Assembly (NCBI RefSeq): GCF_004361695.1
Contig: NZ_SNVW01000011.1
Span: forward strand, 1-64,000
Length of the DNA stretch: 64,000 nt
Reading direction: 5' to 3'
Source: Curtobacterium flaccumfaciens
Lineage (GTDB): Bacteria > Actinomycetota > Actinomycetes > Actinomycetales > Microbacteriaceae
Shown one piece after another: positions 36,308-45,377 of this stretch. Position numbers and translations under genes: made by a program. The notes beneath the pieces were generated by a model. That model searched no databases. It was not told where the DNA came from and saw nothing but the letters and a program-made list of their open reading frames with translations. The first letter of the stretch is position 1; the number at the start of each line of letters is the position of its first letter.

Positions 36308-38044
36308 TCAGGCGGCGGGGGGAGCGGGCGGGGTGGGGGCGGCGTAGTCGCGCGGGAGCAGGGGGAGCCAGACGCGGAAGGTGGCGCCGCCGCCCTCGGT
36401 GTCGAAGACCTCGACGGAGCCGTTGTGCGCCGCGACGATGCCCGACACGATGGCGAGGCCGAGCCCCGAGCCGCCGGTGTCACGGGCGCGCGAGGTGTCC
36501 GCACGCCAGAAGCGCTGGAAGATCTTGTCGCGGAGCTGCGGGGGGATGCCCTCGCCGTGGTCGATCACGTCGAGGTGCGCCATGCCGCGGTCGTCGTCCA
36601 CGCCGATGCCGATCTCGATCGGGTCGTCGTGCTCGGTGAACCGCATCGCGTTGCCCATGAGGTTCGTGACGATCTGCCGGATCTTGTTCTCCTCTGCCAG
36701 GACGATCGGCGGACGCTTCGGCAGCACGACGGTGGGGAGCGGTGTGGTCTCGTCGGTCGGGGCGAGGGCGTCGACGCTCATCGCCCGGGTCCGGCGGGCA
36801 CGGAGCCGCGCGATGGTCTGCCGCGAGAACGCGATCGGACCGGTGGTGTTCGCCGACGTGGGTGACGTCGGGGGGACCTCGCCGGTCTCCGAGAACGGCG
36901 ACGTGGACGCCGCCGACCCGAACGCGGACATCGGCGGACGCACGGCCTGTGCCACGCTCTCGCCGGTCACCGAGTCCTCGACGAGCACCTGGATCTCGCG
37001 GTCCGGGTTGGACGCCATCGTGTCGAGCGCGGAGTCGCGTGCGATGGCCACGAGGTCCACCGGGCCGAGCTCGAGCGGCTTCGACTCGTCGATGCGGGCG
37101 AGCTGGAGGAGGTCCTGCACGAGGAGGCCCATGCGCTGGGCTTCCTTCTCGATGCGCTCCATCGCCTGGGCGACGTCCTCTTCCTTGCGGAGCGCACCCA
37201 TGCGGTACAGCTCGGCGTACCCGCGGAGGGACACGAGCGGCGTCCGGAGCTCGTGCGAGGCATCGCCGACGAACCGGCGCATCTGGTCGATGGTGCGCTG
37301 CCGGTCCTCGAACGCGGAGTCGATCCGTTCGAGCATGGAGTTGAGGGAGCGGTTGAGGCGGCCGACCTCGGTGTTCGGGGTGTCCGCTTCGAGGCGCTGG
37401 TTGAAGTCGCCGGCCGCGAAGCGCGCAGCGGTGTCCTCGACGTCGCGCAGGGGGTCGAACGTGGCGGTGACGAGGAGCCGGGTGAGCATCGCCCCGAGCA
37501 GGATCACCGAGATGCCGAAGCCGAGGAAGATGACGGTGAAGCGCGCGATGGTCTGGTCGGTGTCGGCGCTCGACACGGCGACGAGCACGTACCCGGTCTC
37601 GGTGCTGCCGTTCGTCTGGTCCTGCAGCGACGCCGGGATGACCTGCGCGCGCCACTCGTGGTTGTGCTGGCTGTCGTACAGCGAGAACCGCACCCCGCTC
37701 TGCGCCGCGGCGGAGAAGTCGAGCTGGCGGATGTCCGGACGGCTGGACGCCTTCGTCTGGCAGATCCGGTCGCTGTCGGAGTTGTACGCCGCGACGTAGG
37801 CGCTCTGCGAGAGCACGACCGAGAGCTTGCAGTACTGCTCGCCGTCGCTGATGTTCTGGCCCTCGAGCTGCTCGGTCGTGTTCTTCACGCTGTTGTCGAG
37901 CTGCGACATGAGGTAGGTGGACAGCACCGTCATGGTGCCGAGGCCGGCGACGAGCAGGCCGAGCGCGACCAGCAGGACCGTGATCCCGGTGATCTTGGTG
38001 CGGAGGGAGATCCCGTCCCACCAGTGGCTCATTCGCGTGTGCAT
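36308..38044 (-). CDS. Sensor histidine kinase
   Basis: 578 aa. Two membrane helices (~18-45 and ~170-195) enclose an outer sensor domain; then HAMP (~195-250, 'ATFDPLRDVEDTAARFAAGD'), HisKA with the phosphoacceptor His near 264 in DASHELRTPLVSLRG, and HATPase_c (N-box NLMGNAMRFTEHD, G1 DHGEGIP, F box FQRFWRAD, G2 GGSGLGLAIV). Between HisKA and HATPase_c an extra ~85-residue, Ser/Thr/Pro-rich segment (~357-442) interrupts the usual spacing. It is paired with the response regulator upstream. Similar to actinobacterial TcrY/MprB-type kinases; the signal is unknown. Confidence 0.93.
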   Translation of the reverse strand: MHTRMSHWWDGISLRTKITGITVLLVALGLLVAGLGTMTVLSTYLMSQLDNSVKNTTEQLEGQNISDGEQYCKLSVVLSQSAYVAAYNSDSDRICQTKASSRPDIRQLDFSAAAQSGVRFSLYDSQHNHEWRAQVIPASLQDQTNGSTETGYVLVAVSSADTDQTIARFTVIFLGFGISVILLGAMLTRLLVTATFDPLRDVEDTAARFAAGDFNQRLEADTPNTEVGRLNRSLNSMLERIDSAFEDRQRTIDQMRRFVGDASHELRTPLVSLRGYAELYRMGALRKEEDVAQAMERIEKEAQRMGLLVQDLLQLARIDESKPLELGPVDLVAIARDSALDTMASNPDREIQVLVEDSVTGESVAQAVRPPMSAFGSAASTSPFSETGEVPPTSPTSANTTGPIAFSRQTIARLRARRTRAMSVDALAPTDETTPLPTVVLPKRPPIVLAEENKIRQIVTNLMGNAMRFTEHDDPIEIGIGVDDDRGMAHLDVIDHGEGIPPQLRDKIFQRFWRADTSRARDTGGSGLGLAIVSGIVAAHNGSVEVFDTEGGGATFRVWLPLLPRDYAAPTPPAPPAA

Positions 38045-38062
38045 GCTGCCCCAACGATAGAC

Positions 38063-38093
38063 AGCGGCCGCCCGGTGAAACCGGACGGCCGCC
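38063..38093. terminator. Hairpin between response regulator and kinase genes
   Basis: GCGGCCG and CCGG pair with CCGG and CGGCCGC around a GAAA-type loop. Lying inside the two-gene operon, it may lower kinase expression relative to the regulator. Confidence 0.5.
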
Positions 38094-38105
38094 GTGAAGC
38101 GGTGA

Positions 38106-38801
38106 CTAGGAGGCCTTGGATGCCTTGAGCATGTAGCCGAAGCCGCGCTTGGTCTGGATGATCGGCTCGGCCGAGTACTGGTCGAGCTTGCGACGCAGGT
38201 ACGAGATGTAGGACTCGACGATGCCGGCGTCGCCGTTGAAGTCGTACTCCCACACGTGGTCGAGGATCTGCGCCTTCGACAGCACGCGGTTCGGGTTGAG
38301 CATGAGGTAGCGGAGCAGCTTGAACTCGGTGGGGGAGAGCTCGATCTGCGCGTCGCCGATGGTCACCTCGTGCGTGTCCTGGTCCATCGTGAGCTCGCCG
38401 GCGCGGATGATCGCGTCCTCTTCGTCGTTCATGGTGCGACGGAGGATGGCCTTGATGCGGGCGACGATCTCGTCGAGCGAGAACGGCTTCGTGACGTAGT
38501 CGTCGCCACCGACGGTGAGGCCGGTGATCTTGTCCTCGGTGTCGTCCTTCGCGGTGAGGAACAGGATCGGCGAGGTGTAGCCCGACGAGCGGAGGCGCTT
38601 CGTGACGCCGAACCCGTTCATGTCGGGGAGCATCACGTCGAGGATGATGAGGTCCGGCTCTTCTTCCAGCACGGCGGAGATCGCCTGTGCACCGTTGCCC
38701 ACCGCACGCACGGCGAAGCCGGCGAAGCGCAACGAGGTCGTCAGGAGGTCGCGGATGTTCGGCTCGTCGTCGACGATCAGGATCTTGGGGCCATCGCTCA
38801 T
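38106..38801 (-). CDS. OmpR-family response regulator
   Basis: 231 aa. Receiver domain 1-120 with acidic pocket Asp11-Asp12, phospho-acceptor Asp55 (LIILDVMLP), Thr83 and Lys105 regions (FLTAKDD, VTKPFS), then a winged-helix Trans_reg_C domain (~135-228, 'LSPTEFKLLRYLMLNPNRVL', 'VESYISYLRRKLD', 'TKRGFGYML'). It is the partner of the downstream kinase (62 bp). It resembles TcrX/MprA-type regulators; targets are not evident here. Confidence 0.95.
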   Translation of the reverse strand: MSDGPKILIVDDEPNIRDLLTTSLRFAGFAVRAVGNGAQAISAVLEEEPDLIILDVMLPDMNGFGVTKRLRSSGYTSPILFLTAKDDTEDKITGLTVGGDDYVTKPFSLDEIVARIKAILRRTMNDEEDAIIRAGELTMDQDTHEVTIGDAQIELSPTEFKLLRYLMLNPNRVLSKAQILDHVWEYDFNGDAGIVESYISYLRRKLDQYSAEPIIQTKRGFGYMLKASKAS

Positions 38802-38852
38802 GGTCCTATCTTCTGACCGTTCCCTCGGGGTTTCCTGGGAGCGGTGCGTACG

Positions 38853-40550
38853 TCAGCCCACGGGCGTCTGGATCTGGTCCGCGTCGAGGATCGTGTACGA
38901 GTAGCCCTGCTCGGCGAGGAACCGCTGCCGGTTCTGCGCGAAGTCCTGGTCGACGGTGTCCCGCGTCACGAGCGTGTAGAACGACGCCGGCAGGCCGTCC
39001 TTGTTCGGGCGGAGGAGACGCCCGAGCCGCTGTGCTTCCTCTTGCCGGGAGCCGAACGAGCCGGACACCTGGATCGCCACGGTCGCGTCTGGCAGGTCGA
39101 CGGAGAAGTTCGCGACCTTGGAGACGACGAGCACGTCGATCGCGCCCTCGCGGAAGGCCTGGTAGAGCCGCTCGCGCTCGTCGACCGGGGTCGCGCCGGT
39201 GATCTCCGCCGCGTCGAGCGACTCGGCGAGGGCGTCGAGCTGGTCGATGTACTGCCCGATGACGAGGATCTGCTCGCCGCGGTGCTTCTCGATGAGCTCG
39301 CGGACGACCGGGGTCTTCGCCGGGGACGTCGCCGCGAGCCGGTAGCGCTCGTCGTCGCTCGACGCCGCGTACTCGAGACGGTCCTGGTGCGGCAGGTCGA
39401 TGCGGACCTCGAAGCACTCGGCGGGGGAGATGTAGCCCTGCGCCTCGATCTCCTTCCACGGGGCGTCGTAGCGCTTCGGGCCGATGAGCGAGAACACGTC
39501 GCCTTCGCGCCCGTCCTCGCGCACGAGGGTCGCGGTGAGGCCGAGACGTCGACGGGCCTGCAGGTCGGCGGTGAGCTTGAACACCGGCGCGGGGAGCAGG
39601 TGCACCTCGTCGTAGACGATGAGGCCCCAGTCGAGCGCGTCGAGCAGCGACAGGTGCGTGTACTCGCCCTTCCGGCGAGCCGTCAGGATCTGGTAGGTCG
39701 CGATCGTGACCGGCCGGATCTCCTTCACGCTGCCGGAGTACTCGCCGATCTCGTCGTCGGTGAGGGTCGTCCGGCGCAGCAGTTCCGACCGCCACTGCCG
39801 GGCGGAGACGGTGTTCGTGACCAGGATGAGCGTCGTCGCCTTGACCGTGGCCATCGCCCCGGCGCCGACGAGGGTCTTGCCGGCACCACAGGGCAGCACG
39901 ACGACCCCGGACCCCTGCGCGAAGAACGTGTCGACGGCCTGTTCCTGGTAGGGCCGGAGACTCCACTCCGACGTGTCGAGGTCGATCGGGTGCGGCTGCC
40001 CGGGCGTGTAGCCGGCGAGGTCCTCGGCCGGCCAGCCGAGCTTCACGAGCTCCTGCTTGATCTGCCCGCGGGCCCACGGCAGCAGCTCCACTTCTTCCGG
40101 GGAGCGCATGTTGCCGAGCAGCGGCTTGATGCGCTTCGACCGGATGACCTCGGCCAGCACCGACGGCTCCGTCGCGGTCAGGAGCAGCACCGGCTGGAGC
40201 TCGAGCTCTTCGGACGGGGAGTTCGCGATCGCGGGCGCGTCCGGGCGTTCCTCGCGCCGGATGACGAGCCGACCGTAGCGGGCCACGGTGTCGCGGATGT
40301 CCACCGTGACGCTCTGCGGGACGGGGAACTTCGCGAAGTGCTCGAGCGTGTGGATCATGCTCTCGGCGTCGTGTCCGGCCGCGCGCGCGTTCCAGAGACC
40401 GAGCCGCGTGATCCGGTACGTGTGCACGTGTTCCGGGGCGCGTTCGAGCTCAGCGAACACCGCGAGGTCGTGCCGCGCGTCCTCGGCGTCAGGGTGTGCC
40501 ACCTCGAGCAGCACGGTGCGGTCGCTCTGCACGATCAGCGGTCCGTTCAT
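38853..40550 (-). CDS. XPB-type DNA repair helicase
   Basis: 565 aa. After an N-terminal damage-recognition-like domain (1-~190), the SF2 helicase core shows the Q-like LRPYQEQAV, Walker A LPCGAGKT, motif II VYDEVHLLPA, motif III GLTATLVREDG, motif V VVSKVANFSVDLPDA and motif VI QRLGRLLRP. Bacterial XPB is a 3'-5' helicase associated with nucleotide excision repair in actinobacteria. The gene follows a 'helicase-associated' protein on the same strand 58 bp away, its standard partner. ATG 40550. Confidence 0.94.
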   Translation of the reverse strand: MNGPLIVQSDRTVLLEVAHPDAEDARHDLAVFAELERAPEHVHTYRITRLGLWNARAAGHDAESMIHTLEHFAKFPVPQSVTVDIRDTVARYGRLVIRREERPDAPAIANSPSEELELQPVLLLTATEPSVLAEVIRSKRIKPLLGNMRSPEEVELLPWARGQIKQELVKLGWPAEDLAGYTPGQPHPIDLDTSEWSLRPYQEQAVDTFFAQGSGVVVLPCGAGKTLVGAGAMATVKATTLILVTNTVSARQWRSELLRRTTLTDDEIGEYSGSVKEIRPVTIATYQILTARRKGEYTHLSLLDALDWGLIVYDEVHLLPAPVFKLTADLQARRRLGLTATLVREDGREGDVFSLIGPKRYDAPWKEIEAQGYISPAECFEVRIDLPHQDRLEYAASSDDERYRLAATSPAKTPVVRELIEKHRGEQILVIGQYIDQLDALAESLDAAEITGATPVDERERLYQAFREGAIDVLVVSKVANFSVDLPDATVAIQVSGSFGSRQEEAQRLGRLLRPNKDGLPASFYTLVTRDTVDQDFAQNRQRFLAEQGYSYTILDADQIQTPVG

Positions 40551-40608
40551 GACGGATGAGCCTATGCCGCGCGGCTGCGAACCGGCGCGGACCGGCCAGA
40601 CTGTGGAA

Positions 40609-42399
40609 TCAGGCGTCGCTCTCCACAGCCACGACGAGGGAGAGCGGCAGGGTCCGCTCCACGTCGACGGCCGTGTCGCGCCCGCGGACGCGCCCGGCCG
40701 CGACCGACGTCGGGATGATCGAGAACGGCCGTTCCGTGCCGTCCGGCATCCGCACGGTGAGACGGATCGGGGTGCGCCCGCGGACGGCGAGGTCGATCTG
40801 CCGCCCGAGCCACTCCTGCTCCGGCTCGGCGTCGCCGCGTTCGGTGGTCACCCGCAGCCGCTCCACGAGTGCGTGCGCCGCCTGCTCCGGGTTGCGTCCG
40901 CCGCCGCGTCGACGGCCTGGAGGCGCGGATCCCGTCGCGGGGCGGGCTGCGGCCGTCAGCACGGCCGGGTAGCGCTGGTCCTCCAGCGCCGTGTGGACGA
41001 CGTGCGGTGGGTAGCGGGTCAGCAGCGTCGTCAGGTCGCTGCGCTCCCACGCCAGCTGCCGGAGCTCGGCGTCGACCCCGATGAGGTCGAGCTGGTCGGC
41101 GGTGCCGTGCACCCGGGTCCCCGTGCCGTCCGTGCCGACGTCGACGACGATGCTGCCGTCACGCGAGGAGACCTGGTCGACCAGGTAGGCGAGGGGCTGG
41201 GGCAGCCCGGTCGCCGAGAGGCGTTCGAGCAGCGCGACGACCTCGTCGCGGGTGAGCCCGGCGCGGAAGGCGCGTCGGAGCGAGTCCTCGGAGATGCGGT
41301 ACCGGGCGGCGAGCCCGGGTGCCTCGAGCACGGCGACGCTCCGGAGCGCGTCGTCGTCGACGGGCGCGAGCGGCCCGGGGGCGATCACCGTGAGGTCGTG
41401 CTGCAGGTACACGCCGTCCACCGTCGGCGGCAGGTCCGCCGTGGCCGGGGTCGCATCGCCGTCGAGCAGGGCGCGACCGGTGCTCGTCACGAGCCCGTCG
41501 ACCGTCAGACCGAGGGCGTCGGCCGTCCCGGCGACGTCGAGCAGCACGGCGTCGAGCCACCGTGCCCCCGCGGGGAAGGCCCAGCGGCCGACGCCGACGA
41601 GGTCGCGGAGGTCGTCACCCGCGACGGCGAGGACGTCCTGCACGGCGGGGTCGAGCGCGTCCCGCCACGCCGTGACCAGGGACGACCAGCGGTCAGGCCA
41701 GCTCGCGACGAGCCAGGCGTCGCCGGCGGTCGTCGTCGTCCACGTGCCGTCCGCCGGGTCCGCGAAGCCGATCCGCTCGAGGAGTGCGAGCCGGTGCGGC
41801 ACCACCTGCGGATCGGCGCCGGCGCGTTCGCCGAGCGCCTTCGCCAGCGGTGTGCCGATGCCGCCCTTCACGAGTTCGCGCACCGCGCCCTCGGAGACGG
41901 CGCGCAGGAGCTCGGCGAGCACGGTCATCGTCGCGAACGCGTGCTCGGCGCCGACCGTCCGTGCGGTCGTGGGGTCGGCCGCCTGCGAGGCGACCGCCTG
42001 CGAGACCGGGGCGGCGGGCCGGAGGGGAGCCGTGCCTCCAGACAGGCCCACGAGGTCCGGGTGGGCGGCCAGACGGGCCGTCACCGCATCGTCGACCTGG
42101 CCGTCGTCGTCGGCCAGACCGAGTGCGACCGCCGGGGCGAGCGCGTCGGCGTCCACTCCGCCGTCGTCACCGGCGCCGTCGCGTAGTGCCAGGAGCGTGG
42201 CGCGCGGCAGGTGCTCGATCGCGGCGTCCACCGCGTCGTCGGTGCGGAGCGCCTCGGCGAGGTCGAAGAAGTCCGAGATGCGCAACGGACCGGTCTCGCC
42301 GAACACCGCCGTCGGGAGTCGTCGGGCCAGGACGAGCCGCTCGAGGGCGTCGTCCGGCATCGCCCGGAGCCGGGCGGCGAGGTCTGCGGTGGTCGTCAT
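40609..42399 (-). CDS. Helicase-associated domain protein, partner of XPB
   Basis: 596 aa. Recognised as the actinobacterial 'helicase-associated' (XPB/Ssl2 N-terminal-like) protein: N-terminal LAARLRAMPDDALERLVLAR, middle helical repeats, the segment VDGVYLQHDLTVIAPGPLAP that recurs in the family, and a C-terminal domain ending VERTLPLSLVVAVES. It has no complete helicase motif and is thought to work with the neighbouring XPB; its exact function is not established. Transcribed just before the helicase gene. Confidence 0.88.
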   Translation of the reverse strand: MTTTADLAARLRAMPDDALERLVLARRLPTAVFGETGPLRISDFFDLAEALRTDDAVDAAIEHLPRATLLALRDGAGDDGGVDADALAPAVALGLADDDGQVDDAVTARLAAHPDLVGLSGGTAPLRPAAPVSQAVASQAADPTTARTVGAEHAFATMTVLAELLRAVSEGAVRELVKGGIGTPLAKALGERAGADPQVVPHRLALLERIGFADPADGTWTTTTAGDAWLVASWPDRWSSLVTAWRDALDPAVQDVLAVAGDDLRDLVGVGRWAFPAGARWLDAVLLDVAGTADALGLTVDGLVTSTGRALLDGDATPATADLPPTVDGVYLQHDLTVIAPGPLAPVDDDALRSVAVLEAPGLAARYRISEDSLRRAFRAGLTRDEVVALLERLSATGLPQPLAYLVDQVSSRDGSIVVDVGTDGTGTRVHGTADQLDLIGVDAELRQLAWERSDLTTLLTRYPPHVVHTALEDQRYPAVLTAAARPATGSAPPGRRRGGGRNPEQAAHALVERLRVTTERGDAEPEQEWLGRQIDLAVRGRTPIRLTVRMPDGTERPFSIIPTSVAAGRVRGRDTAVDVERTLPLSLVVAVESDA

Positions 42400-42427
42400 C
42401 GTCCGCCGCGATCGTCCGGCGCGGGCC

Positions 42428-42727
42428 TCAGCGCGCCGTCCGGTTCGCTCGCGCCCGGCGCGTCCAGGTGATGCCGAGCAACGTGAACACGAGGACCATG
42501 CCGATCGGGAAGCCGATGAGCGGGATCGCCATGATGACGGGCCAGGGCATCGAACCCTGGGCGCTCGGGACGGTCAGCCACATGACGATCATGGCTGCCA
42601 TGCAGAGGAACGCGGCGATGAAGATCCCGCCGACCATGAACGCGAGTGCGCGTTCGGTACGATTGAACGTCACCGGGGAATCCGCGGAGTCCTGCGGGTT
42701 CCCGGTCGATCGGGTCGGCTTGGCCAT
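42428..42727 (-). CDS. Small membrane protein with two helices
   Basis: 99 aa from ATG 42727. Two membrane helices (~30-55 and ~63-88) are connected by a short loop (VPSAQGSMPWP), with a Thr/Asn-rich N-terminus and a basic end (TRRARANRTAR). Similar small proteins in Microbacteriaceae lie beside this XPB partner gene and are sometimes misnamed as transporter ATPases. It reads divergently from the cold-shock gene. Confidence 0.8.
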   Translation of the reverse strand: MAKPTRSTGNPQDSADSPVTFNRTERALAFMVGGIFIAAFLCMAAMIVMWLTVPSAQGSMPWPVIMAIPLIGFPIGMVLVFTLLGITWTRRARANRTAR

Positions 42728-42783
42728 CGACCCAGGATATCCGACGCACCACGGCCGAACCACGACCACGAGGAGACCGACGA

Positions 42784-43161
42784 ATGCCCACCGGCAAGGT
42801 CAAGTTCTACGACGACCAGAAGGGGTTCGGGTTCATCACCGGCGACGACGGCGAACCCGTCTTCCTGCACGCGTCCTCGCTGCCCGAGGGCGTCACGTCG
42901 GTGAAGGCCGGATCGCGCCTCGAGTACGGCGTGGTCCAGGGCAAGAAGGGGTCGCAGGCGCTGTCCGTGCGGCTCCTCGACCCGCAGCCGTCCCTCGCGA
43001 AGATGTCCCGGCGCTCGGCCGACGACATGGCCGTGATCGTCGAGGACCTCGTGAAGGAGCTCGACCGGATCAGCGGCGACTTCCGCCACGGCCGGTACCC
43101 GAAGAACGGCACCCGTATCGCCGCGATCCTGCGGCACGTCGCTGACCAGTTGGACGCGTGA
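42784..43161 (+). CDS. Cold-shock domain protein with C-terminal extension
   Basis: 125 aa: cold-shock domain 1-~65 with RNP1 KGFGFI and RNP2-like VFLHASSL, followed by a helical extension (~75-125, 'SADDMAVIVEDLVKELDRIS'). This two-part form is typical of actinobacteria next to DUF3027, with which it is translationally coupled (TGATG). It likely binds RNA; the role of the extension is unknown. ATG 42784, upstream GAGGAGACCGACG gives a ribosome site. Confidence 0.92.
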   Translation: MPTGKVKFYDDQKGFGFITGDDGEPVFLHASSLPEGVTSVKAGSRLEYGVVQGKKGSQALSVRLLDPQPSLAKMSRRSADDMAVIVEDLVKELDRISGDFRHGRYPKNGTRIAAILRHVADQLDA

Positions 43162-43952
43162 TGACCGACATCGATCCCTCCTCCGCCTCGGAGCCCACTG
43201 CACCGGTTCCCGGTCCCGACCTCACCGCGCTCGCGCGGCAGGCCCTGCTCGAGGTGACCCCGGAATCGACGGTCGGGGCGTCCGCGGGCACCGTCGACGA
43301 GGGCGACGGCGTCGTCTCCGTCCTGTTCGCCAACCGCATGCCCGGCTACCCGGGCTGGCGCTGGACCGTCTCGATCGCCCAGGTCGAGGGCGACGAGCCG
43401 AGCGTGCTCGAGGTCGAGCTCATGCCGGGCGACGGCTCGCTGGTCGCGCCCGAGTGGGTGCCGTGGTCCGACCGGCTCGCCGAGTACCGGGCCGGGCAGG
43501 ACGCCGAGCACGCGCACGACGACGACGAGGACGACACCGACGACGAAGACGACTTCGACGGCGACGACGACACCGACGACACCGACGACGACGACACCGA
43601 CGACGACGACACCGACGACGAGGCCGACGACGACGAGGACGCCGACTACGACGACTCGGACGACGACGAGTCCGACGACGACGAGTCCGACGATGACGAC
43701 GACTTCGACACCGACGAGGACGACCTCGACGAGTCGGACGACGACGACATCGACGGCGTGGACGTCGACGAACTCGACGCCGACGAGGACGACGCCGACG
43801 CGGACGACGACACGGACACCGACGACGCCCCGCAGCCGTCCCGTGGCGCTCGCCGCCGCGCTCGCCGCGTCCGTCCGGTGGACCCGGACGAGGACCTCGA
43901 GGTCGACCAGCTCGACGCCGGCGAGACCGACCCGGACCACCACCGGTCCTGA
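43161..43952 (+). CDS. DUF3027 protein with long acidic tract
   Basis: 263 aa. The first ~110 residues are the DUF3027 core (LARQALLEVTPESTVGASAG, 'NRMPGYPGWRWTVSIAQVEG', 'LMPGDGSLVAPEWVPWSDRL'). Residues ~115-225 are nearly all Asp/Glu with Thr/Ser, followed by an Arg-rich patch and an acidic end. The usual second DUF3027 zinc-type region is not visible; the acidic tract takes its place. The core resembles Fe-S or RNA-associated small domains, but no role is known. Coupled to the cold-shock gene. Confidence 0.87.
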   Translation: MTDIDPSSASEPTAPVPGPDLTALARQALLEVTPESTVGASAGTVDEGDGVVSVLFANRMPGYPGWRWTVSIAQVEGDEPSVLEVELMPGDGSLVAPEWVPWSDRLAEYRAGQDAEHAHDDDEDDTDDEDDFDGDDDTDDTDDDDTDDDDTDDEADDDEDADYDDSDDDESDDDESDDDDDFDTDEDDLDESDDDDIDGVDVDELDADEDDADADDDTDTDDAPQPSRGARRRARRVRPVDPDEDLEVDQLDAGETDPDHHRS

Positions 43953-44053
43953 CACCGCGAACACACGAGCACACCGCGAACGCACGAACACACCGCGAAC
44001 GCACGAACGCCGACAGCCCCACGGGATCCCGTGGGGCTGTCGGCGTTCGTGCG
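43953..44053. terminator. 54-bp perfect palindrome preceded by 19-bp tandem repeats
   Basis: The bases 44000-44053 form a perfect inverted repeat with no loop, centred on GGATCC at 44024-44029; arms begin CGCACGAACGCCGACAGCCC. It sits between convergent DUF3027 and serC and should terminate both. Just before it, CACCGCGAA recurs every 19 bp (43953, 43972, 43991). Confidence 0.9.
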
Positions 44054-44065
44054 CGCGACGCCGGG

Positions 44066-45181
44066 TCAGCGCAGCGCGGTCACCGTGTAGTCGATCGCGC
44101 GGGTGAGCTTGGCGACGTCGTCCGGGTCGATCGCCGTGAAGGTCGCGACGCGGAGCTGGTTGCGGCCGAGCTTCCGGTACGGCTCGGTGTCGACGATGCC
44201 GTTCTGGCGGAGGGTCGCGGCGACGGCCTTCGCGTCGATCGAGTCGTCGAGGTCGATCGTGGCGACGACCTGCGACCGGTGCTCCGGCACGCTGACGAAC
44301 GGCGTCGCGTAGTCGACCGACTCCGCCCAGTCGTACAGCGTCGAGGACGAGGTCTTCGTGCGGGTGTCGGCCCACGCGAGCCCGCCGGACTGGTTGATCC
44401 ACTGCACCTGGTCGTCGAGCAGGATCAGGGTGGCGAGCGCCGGGGTGTTCAGCGTCTGGTTGAGCCGCGAGTTGTCGACGGCGTTCTTGAGCGACAGGAA
44501 CTCGGGGATGTACCGACCGCTCGCCGCGATGCGCTCGACGCGCTCGAGGGCGGCGGGGGAGAACAGCGCGAGCCAGAGGCCGCCGTCCGAGGCGAAGTTC
44601 TTCTGCGGCGCGAAGTAGTAGACGTCCGTGGCGCTGACGTCGAACGCCGCGCCGCCGGCAGCGCTCGTCGCGTCGACCACGGTGAGGGCGCCGTCGTCAC
44701 CCGCGGCGCGGACGACGGGCGCCATGACGCCGGTCGAGGTCTCGTTGTGCGGGTAGGCGTAGACGTCGACCCCCTCGACGGGTTCGAGCGACGCGAGCGA
44801 GCCGCCGGGGGCCTCGAGCACGTGCGGCGCCTCGAGCCACGGGGCTGCGGCGGCCTTGGCGAACTTGGAGCCGAACTCGCCGAAGGACAGGTTCTCGGCG
44901 CGGCGCTCGATGAGCCCGAACGCGGCGGCGTCCCAGAAGGCGGTCGACCCGCCGTTGCCGAGGACGACCTCGTAGCCCTCGGGCAGGTCGAACAGGTCGG
45001 CGAGGCCGGCGCGCACGCTGCCGACCAGGTCCTTGACGGGCTTCTGGCGGTGGGAGGTGCCGAGGATCGTCGCCCCGCGGGTCACGAGGGACTCGAGCTG
45101 CGCGCCACGGATCTTGGACGGGCCGCAGCCGAATCGTCCGTCGGTCGGGAGGAGGTCGGCGGGGATGACGATGTCTGCCAT
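44066..45181 (-). CDS. serC: Phosphoserine aminotransferase
   Basis: 371 aa of the actinobacterial/archaeal-type SerC. PLP Lys194 lies in YYFAPQKNFASDGG; the start GRFGCGPSKIRGAQLESL, the GNGGSTAFWDAAAFG phosphate-cup region, HNETSTGV and the late NGIVDTEPYRKLGRNQLRVA match the family. It converts 3-phosphohydroxypyruvate to phosphoserine with glutamate. ATG 45181. It shares a palindromic terminator with DUF3027. Confidence 0.95.
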   Translation of the reverse strand: MADIVIPADLLPTDGRFGCGPSKIRGAQLESLVTRGATILGTSHRQKPVKDLVGSVRAGLADLFDLPEGYEVVLGNGGSTAFWDAAAFGLIERRAENLSFGEFGSKFAKAAAAPWLEAPHVLEAPGGSLASLEPVEGVDVYAYPHNETSTGVMAPVVRAAGDDGALTVVDATSAAGGAAFDVSATDVYYFAPQKNFASDGGLWLALFSPAALERVERIAASGRYIPEFLSLKNAVDNSRLNQTLNTPALATLILLDDQVQWINQSGGLAWADTRTKTSSSTLYDWAESVDYATPFVSVPEHRSQVVATIDLDDSIDAKAVAATLRQNGIVDTEPYRKLGRNQLRVATFTAIDPDDVAKLTRAIDYTVTALR

Positions 45182-45377
45182 GCACCGATCCTAACGAGCG
45201 GTATCCCAGCGCTCGTGACCGTGCACCGGCCGGACGGGGCGGACGTGCGCCGCGCCTCCAGGCCGTCCCCGACCCGCGTCGGACGGGAGTTTCTTGCACC
45301 ACGCAAGTGTTGGTCAGTCCTGGACGCCTCGAACAAGTAGGGTGGGGCGCGCTGGGCCCAGACATGAGAGGCGGACC

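Noticed and set aside
40288-42186. Long plus-strand frame opposite the XPB partner gene
   Set aside because: Arg/Gly-rich antisense shadow of a conserved gene.
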